Assembly (NCBI RefSeq): GCF_014697025.1
Contig: NZ_JACJRC010000043.1
Location: 1-34,977 of the forward strand
Length of the DNA stretch: 34,977 bases
Reading direction: 5' to 3'
Source of the DNA: Alkalinema sp. FACHB-956
Lineage (GTDB): Bacteria > Cyanobacteriota > Cyanobacteriia > Leptolyngbyales > Leptolyngbyaceae
Shown piece by piece: positions 8,104 through 16,326 of this stretch (position 1 is the stretch's first letter; the number at the start of each line of letters is the position of its first letter). The notes beneath the pieces were generated by a model that had not been told where the DNA came from, searched no databases, and worked only from the letters and a program-made list of their open reading frames with translations. The position numbers and the translations under genes are program-made.

Positions 8104-8499
8104 ATGTCCATTGATTTCGGCCCCTTTTTATTCACGATCGATCCCAATGCCATTGCAGCCACGGGGTTGTGGTCGTTAGCACTCTATCTGGGATTTTCGC
8201 CCGTCGCCGGCTGGATGACGGATCAACTCTCCAATTGGATGAGCTACGTCGATCGATCGCTCTATAGTTCCGCCCAGGAATACGAACGCACCCGCCCTGC
8301 CCGAGAAGCCCAAAATACCTTCTACGGTTCCTTACTCAGCATTATTCCGTTCTTTATTCTGGGGGCCCTGTGTAACTACGGCGTCGAGCGTGGGCTGGGC
8401 CACAATTGGGCTATCAGTGTGGCCATGCTGGTCTGTGTCGGGTGTGGAGTGTATGAGTTGGGGCGGCGAGATGGCAAAGCCGATCGGGATGACGATTAG
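8104..8499 (+). CDS. Small three-helix membrane protein
   Basis: A 131-residue protein I do not recognise. Three hydrophobic segments are visible: about 17-37, 72-93 (SLLSIIPFFILGALC) and 101-118 (AISVAMLVCVGCGVYEL). Between helices 1 and 2 is a polar stretch with YVDRSLYSSAQEYERTRPAR. It ends in an acidic and basic tail (GRRDGKADRDDD), probably cytoplasmic. The start ATG has a weak CCAGGA upstream. It follows pdxH on the same strand but 140 bp away with a tandem repeat between, so probably has its own promoter. Confidence 0.75.
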   Translation: MSIDFGPFLFTIDPNAIAATGLWSLALYLGFSPVAGWMTDQLSNWMSYVDRSLYSSAQEYERTRPAREAQNTFYGSLLSIIPFFILGALCNYGVERGLGHNWAISVAMLVCVGCGVYELGRRDGKADRDDD

Positions 8500-8532
8500 C
8501 TGGTCTAGCTGTTCAGCGGCAGCATCGGTCGA

Positions 8533-8582
8533 TTCCGTCGCAGTCCGTTGAATTGAATTCCGTTGCAGTCCGTTGAATTGAA
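8533..8582. repeat. 25-bp tandem duplication
   Basis: Units at 8533-8557 and 8558-8582 (TTCCGTCGCAGTCCGTTGAA plus five bases) differ at one base. They lie between two convergent genes, 3' of the small membrane protein. Confidence 0.88.
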
Positions 8583-8594
8583 CTGGATGCAATG

Positions 8595-8637
8595 TTTAAC
8601 CGGGGAACCTAGGGATTTAACCGGGGGAACCTAGTGA
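8595..8637. repeat. 21/22-bp tandem duplication over a stop codon
   Basis: Two units (8595-8615 and 8616-8637) built on TTTAACCGGGGAACCTAG. The second carries the TAG stop codon of the LpxB-like gene (8631-8633, minus strand), and the first carries a second copy of the same CTAG 22 bp downstream. Confidence 0.85.
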
Positions 8638-10013
8638 TTGCTCTGGGCCATCTCTTCTTGGACGATCTGGGCAACCTTGGTGGCAGCGCCCGGTTCTCCC
8701 CGGACTTGGCGCAGGGCTTCGCGCATGGCTTGTAGTTGTTCAGGATGAGCGATGTAGGTCAAAACGCGATCGGCGACCATTTGAGGCGTCAAATGTCCCA
8801 CCATTTCCGGCACAATTTCTCGCTTTGCCCAGATATTCGGCCAAGCCAATAACCCCAATCGCTTGAGCACCATCGTGTTAATCAGTTTGGCAAACAAGGT
8901 GCCCACCCCCGGCAAGTTTGCCAAGAGCCCTAATATCCCATCCCACGATCGCATTGCATCCAGTTGATTGGTGGGCAGCATGACAATCATCGGAATCCCC
9001 AAGGCTCCTAGTTCTGCGGTATTAGCACCCACGGTCGTCACGCAGAGATCACATTGCCGCAGCAGCCCATGGTGGGGCGTGTAGGGTCCATCATCTCCGT
9101 CCGTCCACAGTTCAATTTCTACACCTTGCTCCGTTTTTAAATAAGGTGTTACCTGTTTTGAATAAGGTGTTACCCGAGGCGTTTGAGCTGGAATCCCCTC
9201 TGAGCCAGCCTCCTGCGGCAGAATTAACGTCGCACCCACGCCATCCACCAGGGCTGCAATAGGGTTTTGGGTAGGATCAGCATACTTGGCCAAGGTGGTT
9301 AAATCCAACGAGGGAGCCATGGGAAGGACAAAGCGCGCCTGGGGATAAACTGCCGCGACCCATTCCGCGATCGCGCACATCAAGGGAACCCCTTGACTCA
9401 ATTTAGCGGCTTTGGATCCGGGCAACAGTCCAATCATAGGCTGAGTCGTAGGGCAGATGGGGCGATCGATCGCTTCTACATCACTCATCAGATCGCCCAC
9501 AACAACACATTTCTGCCGATCGACGGGTTTTAAAGCCTCGATCACATTAGACTGCATCACTGCAAAGCGATCGATCCATTGCACCCAGCGCACTTCCCAT
9601 TCGGCATAGACGACCGTGCGATACCCCAAGCGTTTAGCCAGCAGAACCGGGAAGAGTTGATCGCCTCCCAGAAAAATAATGACGCCGCGATCGCGCCAAT
9701 CCCAAGACTCCACCGTTTTGCCCCAGAGCAGAAACGGAAAAAAATGCTCAGCTGCCTGCACCCGATCGACCTCAGGATAACTTTGGGCAATCTCCGCCTC
9801 CCGACCACTGGCATTGGGACAGGGGGAGAGGACAACAGAAATGCGAACTTGCTGGCGATCGGGCCCCAATTGCGATCGCAGCGCTTTCACGACAGGTCTG
9901 ACCCAAGTACTTAATTCCCCTGGTCCATTGGACAAAATTAAGATATCCCAAGGGCCGCCGATCGGTTCATTGCCAGAAGCCTCTGGGGGATGGGGACGAA
10001 TCTGATGTTGCAT
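8631..10013 (-). CDS. LpxB-like glycosyltransferase (cyanobacterial family)
   Basis: A 460-residue protein related to lipid-A-disaccharide synthase, of the cyanobacterial conserved family that resembles LpxB (the TIGR03492 type, from memory). Seen: ILSNGPGELSTWVRPVVKAL at the N-terminus (nucleotide-sugar enzyme with a GPGE loop), FLGGDQLFPVLLAKRLGY, VGDLMSDV, the domain-2 motif IGLLPGSKAAKL, and CDLCVTTVGANTAELGALGI with MIVMLP, which match the donor-binding half of LpxB-type GT-B enzymes. Genuine lipid A synthesis is not established for this family, so the acceptor is unknown. An oddity is VTPYSKQ-VTPYLKT near residue 282, an in-frame 21-bp duplication. Confidence 0.85.
   Translation of the reverse strand: MQHQIRPHPPEASGNEPIGGPWDILILSNGPGELSTWVRPVVKALRSQLGPDRQQVRISVVLSPCPNASGREAEIAQSYPEVDRVQAAEHFFPFLLWGKTVESWDWRDRGVIIFLGGDQLFPVLLAKRLGYRTVVYAEWEVRWVQWIDRFAVMQSNVIEALKPVDRQKCVVVGDLMSDVEAIDRPICPTTQPMIGLLPGSKAAKLSQGVPLMCAIAEWVAAVYPQARFVLPMAPSLDLTTLAKYADPTQNPIAALVDGVGATLILPQEAGSEGIPAQTPRVTPYSKQVTPYLKTEQGVEIELWTDGDDGPYTPHHGLLRQCDLCVTTVGANTAELGALGIPMIVMLPTNQLDAMRSWDGILGLLANLPGVGTLFAKLINTMVLKRLGLLAWPNIWAKREIVPEMVGHLTPQMVADRVLTYIAHPEQLQAMREALRQVRGEPGAATKVAQIVQEEMAQSNH
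9134..9176. repeat. In-frame 21-bp duplication inside the LpxB-like gene
   Basis: Two near-identical units sharing AATAAGGTGTTACC follow each other. On the coding strand they produce VTPYSKQVTPYLK. The duplication is a multiple of three, so the gene stays open. Confidence 0.8.
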
Positions 10014-10301
10014 TGGTCGCTACTTTAAAATTCCGTATCTGTTGTTTATCAACTGTTTATCAACCCTTCATCCAGTGTGAAGCCAAGCCCCTCCAAAAGA
10101 GAAGAAATTTGGTATTCACTGGGTTGTGATCCATTCCCAGCAAGCCCCTACACTGCAAGCCATTCAGCCCTATGAGCCGCCCAAAATGGGATCGCCCCAC
10201 CACGGTATATTAGCGATCAAGCTAGGACTATCACCATTGCTTCGTTCGCCACTGCTTCGTAAATCGCTGCTCACCATGGCCCCTGATGGCCTCTCACCAC
10301 C
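10014..10301. other. Intergenic region between two divergent genes
   Basis: About 290 bp between the LpxB-like gene and the receiver-like gene. It contains an imperfect repeat of TTGCTTCGTTCGCCACTGCTTCGTAAATCGCTGC type (about 10230-10265) and no convincing gene. The open frame 10126-10365 here is in the wrong frame, with repeated LSPLLRSPLLRKSLL arising from the repeat. Confidence 0.5.
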
Positions 10302-10688
10302 ATGCCCTCTGACCACCATAGCGTTCTGTTGCTCTCACCACCTGCAACAGATACCCATTCCATAGAACGATCGCTCTATCACTTAGAATGCCCGGTGGCT
10401 GTTACCCATTCCGTCAGCCGAGCGATCAACGTTGCTAGTACGCATCGTCCCTGTTTACTCATCATTCAAGGCAGTGCCCAACAGTGGTCATTTAACCAAT
10501 TGCGTCGGCTCCGGACGATCGCCGATAGGAGCCGGATTACCCTACTCGCCTTGGCCGATTCCCATCTCCAGAGCTGGCTCTATCAAGAAGACAACCCAGG
10601 ATTTGACGGCTTTCTGGTCAACCCGGTTAGCCACGAGATTCTTCAGTCGGTACTTTGTGCTGCCAGCGCTCGCCAACTCTGTAAATAG
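10302..10688 (+). CDS. Degenerate receiver-like protein
   Basis: A 128-residue protein whose order of predicted strands and helices looks like a response-regulator receiver: HSVLLLSPP at the N-terminus, CLLIIQGS where the phosphoacceptor strand should be, RITLLALADS in the fourth-strand position, and GFDGFLVNPVSHEILQSVL at the end, like the usual GxxxYLxKPxxxxxL. The aspartate at the phosphorylation site is absent (QGSAQQW), and the lysine before the proline is N. So it is either a phosphorylation-independent pseudo-receiver or an unrelated fold. ATG 10302 has no clear ribosome-binding site. It lies 790 bp upstream of sigA on the same strand; a link is not shown. Confidence 0.55.
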   Translation: MPSDHHSVLLLSPPATDTHSIERSLYHLECPVAVTHSVSRAINVASTHRPCLLIIQGSAQQWSFNQLRRLRTIADRSRITLLALADSHLQSWLYQEDNPGFDGFLVNPVSHEILQSVLCAASARQLCK

Positions 10689-10700
10689 GAGATCCATTAC

Positions 10701-10790
10701 ATTCAGGCTAAACGTTCAGGCTAGAAGTTCAGGCTAGAAGTTCAGGCCAGACGTTCAGGCTAAACATTCAGGTACAACATTCAGATAAAG
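10701..10790. repeat. 13-bp tandem array, about 6.5 units
   Basis: Starting 12 bp after the stop of the receiver-like gene, units at 10701, 10714, 10727, 10740, 10753 and 10766 follow GTTCAGGCTAGAA, with a partial one from 10779. Units 2 and 3 are identical. There are no spacers, so this is not CRISPR. It lies between the receiver-like gene and sigA. Confidence 0.92.
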
Positions 10791-10928
10791 TTGCATTTCC
10801 AACCACTTCCCTCAAATTTCAAGACTCGAAACTTTAAGTGCGGCTTGTCATCATTGCAAGGAATCGCATCGTTAGAATTCACAGGACGATCGTGCCCCCT
10901 CCTGAAAAAATCGCGTAATTTCACTGAA

Positions 10929-11084
10929 ATGGCTGAATCTGATCAGCAATCCACAGCCCCCCTTTGGGTGAGATTCTCGATTAATTTAGGAGAGACCATT
11001 TATCAACGACTGAGTTTTGAGGTTGAATCTACGGTAGATTCGATCGCCACAAAGCTTGTTATTCATGGGTTATCTCCCTTTTGA
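10929..11084 (+). CDS. Possible small protein (51 aa)
   Basis: A short frame from ATG 10929 to TGA 11082-11084 with protein-like composition: a polar N-terminus (MAESDQQSTAP), then WVRFSINLGETIYQRLSFEV and VDSIATKLVIHGLSPF, suggesting strand/helix alternation. The frame is open further upstream to 10791, but that part comes partly from the tandem array. No family is recognised and no strong ribosome-binding site is visible, so this may be a chance frame in the region ahead of sigA. Confidence 0.3.
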   Translation: MAESDQQSTAPLWVRFSINLGETIYQRLSFEVESTVDSIATKLVIHGLSPF

Positions 11085-11481
11085 CAAGCTCAGAGCCTTC
11101 CATTTTGTATCCTAGTAAACTCTTTATAGGAGTTTAGAAAACAGGGTGCAACTTTGGTGAGAAAGGCTACAATCGGAAAAAGATTCCAAGCATTTAGTCA
11201 TAAACCCTGTATAGCGGCACCTTAATCTAGATGAAATAGTTTTGTATTGTGGTCAGCGTTTTGGGACTTTAGCGATAGTTCGGTATCACTCTCAAATCGT
11301 CTCCCGTAACGGTAGAGTCGATATTTTAGTGGAGTTGATTTCTAGAAGTTTCTATCTCCGGTCCATGTCATTGATCCCTGACACACAGTTCGGCTGTTAA
11401 TTACGATTGAGATGTGGTGCTGTTCTTTTAGGATGCTTGAACTTCATCACTCTACGACTTAAGGAGCATGAGGAACGCGGC
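11085..11481 (+). promoter_or_regulatory. Long non-coding region upstream of sigA
   Basis: About 400 bp with no believable gene lie before the sigA start. A 7-bp hairpin TAAACTC/GAGTTTA (11116-11122/11130-11136) and several AT-rich stretches are visible. A promoter and possibly a long 5' leader are expected here. The frame open upstream of 11482 (from 11407) has no homology to sigma factors. Confidence 0.45.
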
Positions 11482-12615
11482 ATGACCCAGGCCAACGACG
11501 TACTTGAACTAGAATTTGGTACCGCTGCCGAGGACATGGAGGCAGATGTTGATCTGTACGAGATGGACGAGGAGGATGAAGATGTTGAGGATCTTCCGTT
11601 AGACGAAGAGGATGAGAAAGCTGGCAAAGGTCGGACTTCTCGCCGTCGCGCCCAGGCTAAGAAGAAGCATTACACGGAAGACTCCATTCGCCTGTACCTT
11701 CAGGAAATTGGCCGGATTCGTTTGCTGCGCGCTGACGAGGAAATTGAGCTAGCTCGGAAAATTGCTGACTTGCTAGAGCTGGAGCGCACTCACTTCAAGC
11801 TGGAAGACAAGTTGCAGCGGGAACCCTCCTTAGAAGAGTGGGCTGCAGAAGTCAAAATGCCCATCCCTGCGTTCCGCCGTCGCCTCCACATTGGCCGTCG
11901 GGCGAAGGACAAGATGGTGCAATCCAACCTGCGTTTGGTGGTTTCCATTGCCAAGAAGTACATGAACCGTGGCTTGTCTTTCCAGGATTTGATCCAGGAA
12001 GGGAGCCTTGGCTTGATTCGGGCCGCGGAAAAGTTCGACCACGAGAAGGGCTACAAGTTCTCCACCTATGCCACCTGGTGGATCCGTCAGGCGATTACTC
12101 GGGCGATCGCGGATCAATCTCGTACGATTCGTCTCCCCGTGCACTTGTACGAGACCATTTCTCGGATCAAGAAAACGACGAAGCTCCTGTCGCAGGAAAT
12201 GGGTCGTAAGCCGACTGAAGAAGAAATTGCGACTCGGATGGAAATGACGATCGAGAAGCTGCGGTTTATTGCGAAGTCAGCGCAGTTGCCCATTTCTCTG
12301 GAAACCCCGATCGGGAAGGAAGAAGATTCCCGTTTAGGCGATTTCATTGAATCCGATGGCGAAACCCCCGAAGATCAAGTGTCCAAAAACTTGCTGCGGG
12401 AAGATTTGGAAGGCGTATTGGCCACCCTCAGCCCTCGGGAAAAGGATGTCCTGCGTCTGCGCTATGGTTTGGACGATGGCCGCATGAAGACCTTGGAGGA
12501 AATCGGCCAAATCTTCAATGTCACCCGCGAGCGCATTCGTCAGATCGAAGCCAAAGCGCTACGGAAGCTGCGCCATCCCAACCGGAACAGCGTCCTTAAA
12601 GAATATATTCGTTAG
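11482..12615 (+). CDS. sigA: Primary sigma factor SigA (group 1)
   Basis: The housekeeping sigma-70 factor that directs RNA polymerase to standard promoters (377 aa). A strongly acidic segment (about 13-46) precedes region 1.2 ([17 protein letters not shown]). Regions 2.1-2.4 are complete ([56 protein letters not shown], then RTIRLPVHL). Region 3 follows, and region 4 ends with the helix-turn-helix ([28 protein letters not shown]). This is the group 1 pattern in cyanobacteria. I chose ATG 11482 because GAGGAACG lies just upstream. A strong terminator follows at 12732. Confidence 0.97.
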   Translation: MTQANDVLELEFGTAAEDMEADVDLYEMDEEDEDVEDLPLDEEDEKAGKGRTSRRRAQAKKKHYTEDSIRLYLQEIGRIRLLRADEEIELARKIADLLELERTHFKLEDKLQREPSLEEWAAEVKMPIPAFRRRLHIGRRAKDKMVQSNLRLVVSIAKKYMNRGLSFQDLIQEGSLGLIRAAEKFDHEKGYKFSTYATWWIRQAITRAIADQSRTIRLPVHLYETISRIKKTTKLLSQEMGRKPTEEEIATRMEMTIEKLRFIAKSAQLPISLETPIGKEEDSRLGDFIESDGETPEDQVSKNLLREDLEGVLATLSPREKDVLRLRYGLDDGRMKTLEEIGQIFNVTRERIRQIEAKALRKLRHPNRNSVLKEYIR

Positions 12616-12731
12616 TTCTGGGCGGTTCCAGGAAGAAATGCGATCGAAGTTGTGAACTTCGCCAGCAATCTTTCCAGAATCAATTCCTCAGTTTCAAGCG
12701 TTTAACTGACCTTTAACTCAATCAACGCAAG

Positions 12732-12758
12732 AAGGCATTCCTAAGGAATGCCTTTTTT
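12732..12758 (+). terminator. sigA terminator
   Basis: A 10-bp perfect stem AAGGCATTCC/GGAATGCCTT with a 3-nt loop (TAA) ends in six T residues (12753-12758), 116 bp after the sigA stop. Confidence 0.92.
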
Positions 12759-12792
12759 ACTGATTAACAGTACAAAAACCTGATAAAACTCG

Positions 12793-12823
12793 AAAAAAAG
12801 CGGACTATCAGCTAGATAGTCCG
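12793..12823 (-). terminator. Terminator of the hli gene
   Basis: On the minus strand a 9-bp stem CGGACTATC/GATAGTCCG (arms at 12815-12823 and 12801-12809) is followed by a T run (complement of A 12793-12799). It is 41 bp downstream of the hli stop. Confidence 0.88.
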
Positions 12824-12863
12824 TAAAACTTGCTTTTTAAGGTTGACCGGGATTCAGAAAAAC

Positions 12864-13043
12864 TTACATCAGACCCAAGAACTCAAGAATGCCTTGACCC
12901 GAAACAAACTCAGTAATCAAAGCCGCAACAAAGCCAATCATTGCCAACCGACCATTCCACAACTCAGCTTGGGGGGTGAAACCAAACTTCCAAGCATTCC
13001 GATCTTCAACGACAGGGGTTGTGACCTTTTGAGTGTCTTGCAT
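12864..13043 (-). CDS. hli: High-light-inducible protein (HLIP/SCP)
   Basis: A 59-residue one-helix chlorophyll-binding protein, unmissable from [20 protein letters not shown] (residues 22-41). E27, N30 and R32 form the ExxNxR chlorophyll-binding motif, and the helix continues through LITEFVSGQ. Length and the N-terminal polar tail match cyanobacterial Hli proteins, which protect photosystem assembly intermediates and quench excess energy in the thylakoid. It starts at ATG 13043. A sigma-70 promoter (13110-13138) and a likely RpaB site (13079-13096) lie just upstream and a terminator lies downstream, so it is a monocistronic stress-response gene. The sequence alone does not decide which Hli paralog this is. 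Confidence 0.95.
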   Translation of the reverse strand: MQDTQKVTTPVVEDRNAWKFGFTPQAELWNGRLAMIGFVAALITEFVSGQGILEFLGLM

Positions 13044-13078
13044 AGTTATTACTCCAGGGCGAACTAGCTGTTAACACC

Positions 13079-13096
13079 AATGTAAATCATTGTTAC
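13079..13096 (-). promoter_or_regulatory. Likely HLR1 (RpaB) element
   Basis: Read on the minus strand, GTAACAAT GA TTTACATT forms two direct half-sites spaced by 2 nt. The HLR1 consensus for the response regulator RpaB is two (G/T)TTACA(T/A)(T/A) repeats with 2 nt between; the second half matches fully and the first has one change. It lies 36 bp before the hli start, downstream of the predicted -10, where binding would block transcription in low light. Confidence 0.6.
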
Positions 13097-13109
13097 GAAA
13101 TGTGCCACA

Positions 13110-13138
13110 ATATTACGATAGAAGTCATGAATTGTTAA
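13110..13138 (-). promoter_or_regulatory. Promoter of hli
   Basis: On the minus strand TTAACA (complement of 13133-13138) and TAATAT (complement of 13110-13115) are separated by 17 bp, a good sigma-70-type promoter. Transcription would start about 60 bp before the hli start codon. Confidence 0.6.
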
Positions 13139-13351
13139 CAATTAATAATTTAAATATAAATTTTATCAAGATAAATTTCTTGACAAAATTATCGAATTGT
13201 GAGTTTCTCTGACTTATTCCCAGTGTAATTCCTCAATCAGCAAGCTTTTGTAGCCAATTCCACGGGACAGTTAGCTGTTGATCGAGAAGATGCCGTTATC
13301 ATGGAGGGACGCTCGGTATTTGTAAAGAATCGTGTTTATAAAGAATCATCA

Positions 13352-14857
13352 ATGAATTTTTCCGATTCTGGGTTTGCGAAGTTTAAAGCAACGATGCAAG
13401 ACACGATGCAAGGCACCGTTCAAAAAGTGCAAAGCACCGTGCAGACAAAGTTGTTTTTTGGCCATGAGCCATCGCCGGAATTGCTGGCGATCCTATTGGT
13501 CTATTTTGTCCAAGGCATTTTGGGGTTGGCTCGTCTGGCCGTCAGCTTTTTCCTGAAAGATGAGCTAGCACTAGGCCCTGCGGAAGTTTCTTCATTGCTG
13601 GGGATCGTTTCGATTCCTTGGATGGTTAAGCCCCTGTTTGGTTTTATTTCCGATGGCTTACCGATTCTGGGATATCGTCGTCGCCCCTACCTGATTCTTT
13701 CCGGTATTTTAGGGGTTGCGTCTTGGGTTTCTCTGGCCACCTTGGTACACAGTGGCTGGTCTGCGACGTTAGCGATCGCCCTGGGCTCGCTGTCGATCGC
13801 CATGAGCGATGTGATTGTCGATTCGTTGGTGGTTGAGCGGGCACGGGCAGAGTCCCAAAGCGCAGCGGGTTCCTTGCAGTCCCTCTGCTGGGGCGCTTCA
13901 GCAGTCGGTGGTCTTCTGACCGCTTACTTTAGTGGATCCTTGCTACAACAGTTCAGTACCCAGACCGTTTTTTTAATTACGGCGACGTTTCCCTTGATTG
14001 TTTCTGCTGTCGCCTGGTTAATCGCAGAAACTCCACTGGATGAAAAGCCAAACTGGGCTGTCATTACCCAACAGTTTGGGCAACTGAAGCAAGCCATTTC
14101 CCAAAGAAGTATTTTCTTGCCCACCCTCTTTCTGTTTCTCTGGCAAGCTACACCCACTGGGGAATCTGCATTTTTCTACTTCACCACCAATGAATTGGGA
14201 TTTGAGCCGGAATTCTTAGGGCGAGTGCGGTTGGTCACTAGTTTCGCTTCGATCGCGGGCATTTGGATCTTTCAGCGATTTTTGAAGAAAATTTCCTTCC
14301 GCGTCATTTTTGGCTGGTCTACGGTGATTGCGTCGGTGCTGGGCCTATCGGCGCTGATTTTAGTCACGCACCTCAATCGGGAACTGGGGATTAGCGATCG
14401 CTGGTTCAGCTTGGGCGATAGTTTGATCTTGACCGTCATGGGTCAAATTGCCTTCATGCCTGTCCTGGTACTGGCGGCGCGCTTGTGTCCCCCCGGTGTG
14501 GAAGCCACTTTGTTTGCGTTGCTCATGTCTGTGGTGAATTTGGCTGGCTTTGTTTCCTACCAAGGTGGCGCATTCATGATGCGCTGGCTCAACGTCACCG
14601 ATCACAACTTTGAGCAGTTAGGGCTGTTGATTTTAATCACCAACCTGATGAGTTTACTGCCCCTACCTCTGTTAGGCTGGCTACCCTCAGCAGCGGAACT
14701 GCCCACGGGAGATGAAGAAGTTCCAGTGGCGATCGAACTCGATAGTTCCGCCTCCAAACATCTGGGTCAGCCATTTTTGCCGGATGTCATGGCGGAACGA
14801 GTGGTTGATCGGGTAACGGTTAAACCCGCTAGCACTGCAACCAATCCTCAGCAATAA
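13352..14857 (+). CDS. Folate/biopterin (BT1) family transporter
   Basis: A 501-residue integral membrane protein of the BT1 family (major facilitator superfamily), which transports folates or pterins. Motifs: LLVYFVQGILGLARLAVSFF in helix 1, SLLGIVSIPWMVKPLFGFIS, YRRRPYLILSG in the first cytoplasmic loop, the ADxxVDxxV-like SDVIVDSLVVERAR, and LFLWQATPT, all typical of the cyanobacterial and plant BT1-like proteins. About 12 hydrophobic segments are visible. The first 30 residues are polar and partly repetitive (MQDTMQGTVQKVQSTVQTK). ATG 13352 is preferred over 13301 because the upstream part has no homology. It diverges from hli and has repeats after its stop. Confidence 0.88.
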   Translation: MNFSDSGFAKFKATMQDTMQGTVQKVQSTVQTKLFFGHEPSPELLAILLVYFVQGILGLARLAVSFFLKDELALGPAEVSSLLGIVSIPWMVKPLFGFISDGLPILGYRRRPYLILSGILGVASWVSLATLVHSGWSATLAIALGSLSIAMSDVIVDSLVVERARAESQSAAGSLQSLCWGASAVGGLLTAYFSGSLLQQFSTQTVFLITATFPLIVSAVAWLIAETPLDEKPNWAVITQQFGQLKQAISQRSIFLPTLFLFLWQATPTGESAFFYFTTNELGFEPEFLGRVRLVTSFASIAGIWIFQRFLKKISFRVIFGWSTVIASVLGLSALILVTHLNRELGISDRWFSLGDSLILTVMGQIAFMPVLVLAARLCPPGVEATLFALLMSVVNLAGFVSYQGGAFMMRWLNVTDHNFEQLGLLILITNLMSLLPLPLLGWLPSAAELPTGDEEVPVAIELDSSASKHLGQPFLPDVMAERVVDRVTVKPASTATNPQQ

Positions 14858-14863
14858 GCAATT

Positions 14864-14916
14864 ATTTTCACGAAATCCCCTGATTTTCACGAAATCCCTT
14901 TTTTCACAAAATTCCC
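14864..14916. repeat. Tandem repeat between two convergent genes, about 3 units
   Basis: Units ATTTTCACGAAATCCCCTG (14864-14882), a near copy (14883-14900) and a diverged third (14901-14916) fill nearly the whole gap between the BT1 transporter and ftsW, ending at the ftsW stop codon. Confidence 0.85.
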
Positions 14917-16250
14917 TAGGGGCGCGATCGCCGTCGGCGCGATCGCGCCTTGTTTGTTGGCTTCTGGTTTGTCAGCTTCTGGGATGCTTTGGGCGAAGAT
15001 GAGGTGTGATCGCCGCGCATTTGAAACTTTTTCAGCCAAGATTGGAAAAAATTCGGGCGAACGGGCTTGGGAAAGGGAACCACCGTCGGACGCGGAATTG
15101 CCGCTTCTGGGAACGATACGACTTCTGCTTCTGTATTCTCCCGCGCGACCCTGATTAATAGCGCCACGGAAATAAAGCTGGACAACATTGAACTACCGCC
15201 GTAACTCCAGAGCGGAAACGGTAAGCCCGTAGTCGGCAGTGTGCCCGTTGCCACACCAATATTCAAAATTGACTGCCCCACAATCAGCACAACAATCCCG
15301 ATCGCGACTAAGCGGTGCACAATATTTTGGGCTTTTTGGGCGATATAGAGTCCCAGTGTGGCATAGGCCACCAGCATGAGCAGCAACATCACCCCCCCCA
15401 CGAGACCAAACTCTTCAGAGAACACCGCAAAAATAAAGTCAGTGTACTGAATCGGCAAAAAACCTAACTTTTGGTGCGATTGACCATAGCCGGTGCCAAA
15501 CCAACCTCCCGATCCGATCGCCATCAAGCTCTGGGTTAACTGATAACCATCACCCGTAGGATCCGCCCAGGGGTTGAGAAACGAGAGCACTCGTTTGCGC
15601 TGGTATTCCCGAAAAGCAATACTCAAAGTTGCCAGTAACACCCCACCGACCGCTGTACTGACTAAATAAACCCAAGGTAAGCCAGCCGCTAGGGCGATCA
15701 ACCAGATCACCATGCCACAGAGCGCAGTGGTACTGAGGTTAGGCTGAATCAGAATGCCCAGCAGCACCAGGCAAAACACCCCCAGCCAAGTCAGTCGTTT
15801 TTTCCAAGTCAGACGATCCCACTGGCCAAAAATCCGGGCACTTTGCAAGACCAGAAAGGGTTTGACAAATTCCGACGGTTGTAGCAAGAAAGGACCGATC
15901 GGGATCCATCGTGCGGCCCCTCCGATAGACGCAAAGCCCGGTAAATCCGTGACCCAAATTAACCCAAGAAACAGTAACAAGCCCCAGTGAGCCGTGGAAA
16001 GTAGGGTGCGCAGGGGGGAATGGATAATCCAGTTAAAGCCCACCAAACCAACTAAGGCAAAAATTGCTTGACGTTGGAGGTAGTACCAGCCATTGCCAAA
16101 CTCATTGTCACCCGCCGGATAGGAAGCGGAAAACATCACCATCAATCCCACCAACAGCCAAATAAAGGTGAGCCATCGTGCCAAGCGAGCTTCGATCGCC
16201 CAATCCTTGGCCGTGGTGTCAAAAAAGGGAATGAGGTAACGCAGTTGCAT
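14916..16250 (-). CDS. ftsW: FtsW lipid II polymerase (SEDS family)
   Basis: A 444-residue SEDS-family glycosyltransferase that polymerises lipid II during division, working with a class B penicillin-binding protein. About 10 membrane segments are visible. Diagnostic motifs: FLLQPSEFVKPFLVL, PNLSTT, RVLSFLNPWADPTGDGYQL, the catalytic-loop region SHQKLGFLPIQYTDFIFAVF followed by SEEFG, and the C-terminal PTTGLPFPLWSYGGSSML. The last 60 residues are basic and end in KARSRRRRSRP, encoded by two HIP1 octamers (14924-14931 and 14939-14946) placed 15 bp apart. The N-terminal FDTTAKDWAIEARLARW is typical of cyanobacterial FtsW. ATG 16250 fits the usual start. Confidence 0.93.
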   Translation of the reverse strand: MQLRYLIPFFDTTAKDWAIEARLARWLTFIWLLVGLMVMFSASYPAGDNEFGNGWYYLQRQAIFALVGLVGFNWIIHSPLRTLLSTAHWGLLLFLGLIWVTDLPGFASIGGAARWIPIGPFLLQPSEFVKPFLVLQSARIFGQWDRLTWKKRLTWLGVFCLVLLGILIQPNLSTTALCGMVIWLIALAAGLPWVYLVSTAVGGVLLATLSIAFREYQRKRVLSFLNPWADPTGDGYQLTQSLMAIGSGGWFGTGYGQSHQKLGFLPIQYTDFIFAVFSEEFGLVGGVMLLLMLVAYATLGLYIAQKAQNIVHRLVAIGIVVLIVGQSILNIGVATGTLPTTGLPFPLWSYGGSSMLSSFISVALLIRVARENTEAEVVSFPEAAIPRPTVVPFPKPVRPNFFQSWLKKFQMRGDHTSSSPKASQKLTNQKPTNKARSRRRRSRP

Positions 16251-16258
16251 GGCGAGTG

Positions 16259-16326
16259 CCGATTCTGGATAACTACCGATTTTGGATAACTACCGATTCT
16301 GGATAACTATCGACTCTGGATATCGG
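16259..16326. repeat. 17-bp tandem repeat spanning a gene end, 4 units
   Basis: Units at 16259, 16276, 16293 and 16310 follow CCGATTCTGGATAACTA. The fourth (16310-16326) codes the last residues of the exported protein (DIQSR on the minus strand) and the third contains its stop codon; the other two extend towards ftsW. Confidence 0.92.

Noticed and set aside
10126-10365. A 79-residue open frame on the plus strand
   Set aside because: It overlaps the receiver-like gene in another frame, is repeat-derived and lacks a plausible ribosome-binding site.
10701-10790. CRISPR-like regular repeats
   Set aside because: Units are 13 bp with no spacers between, so it is a plain tandem array. No cas genes are in the window.
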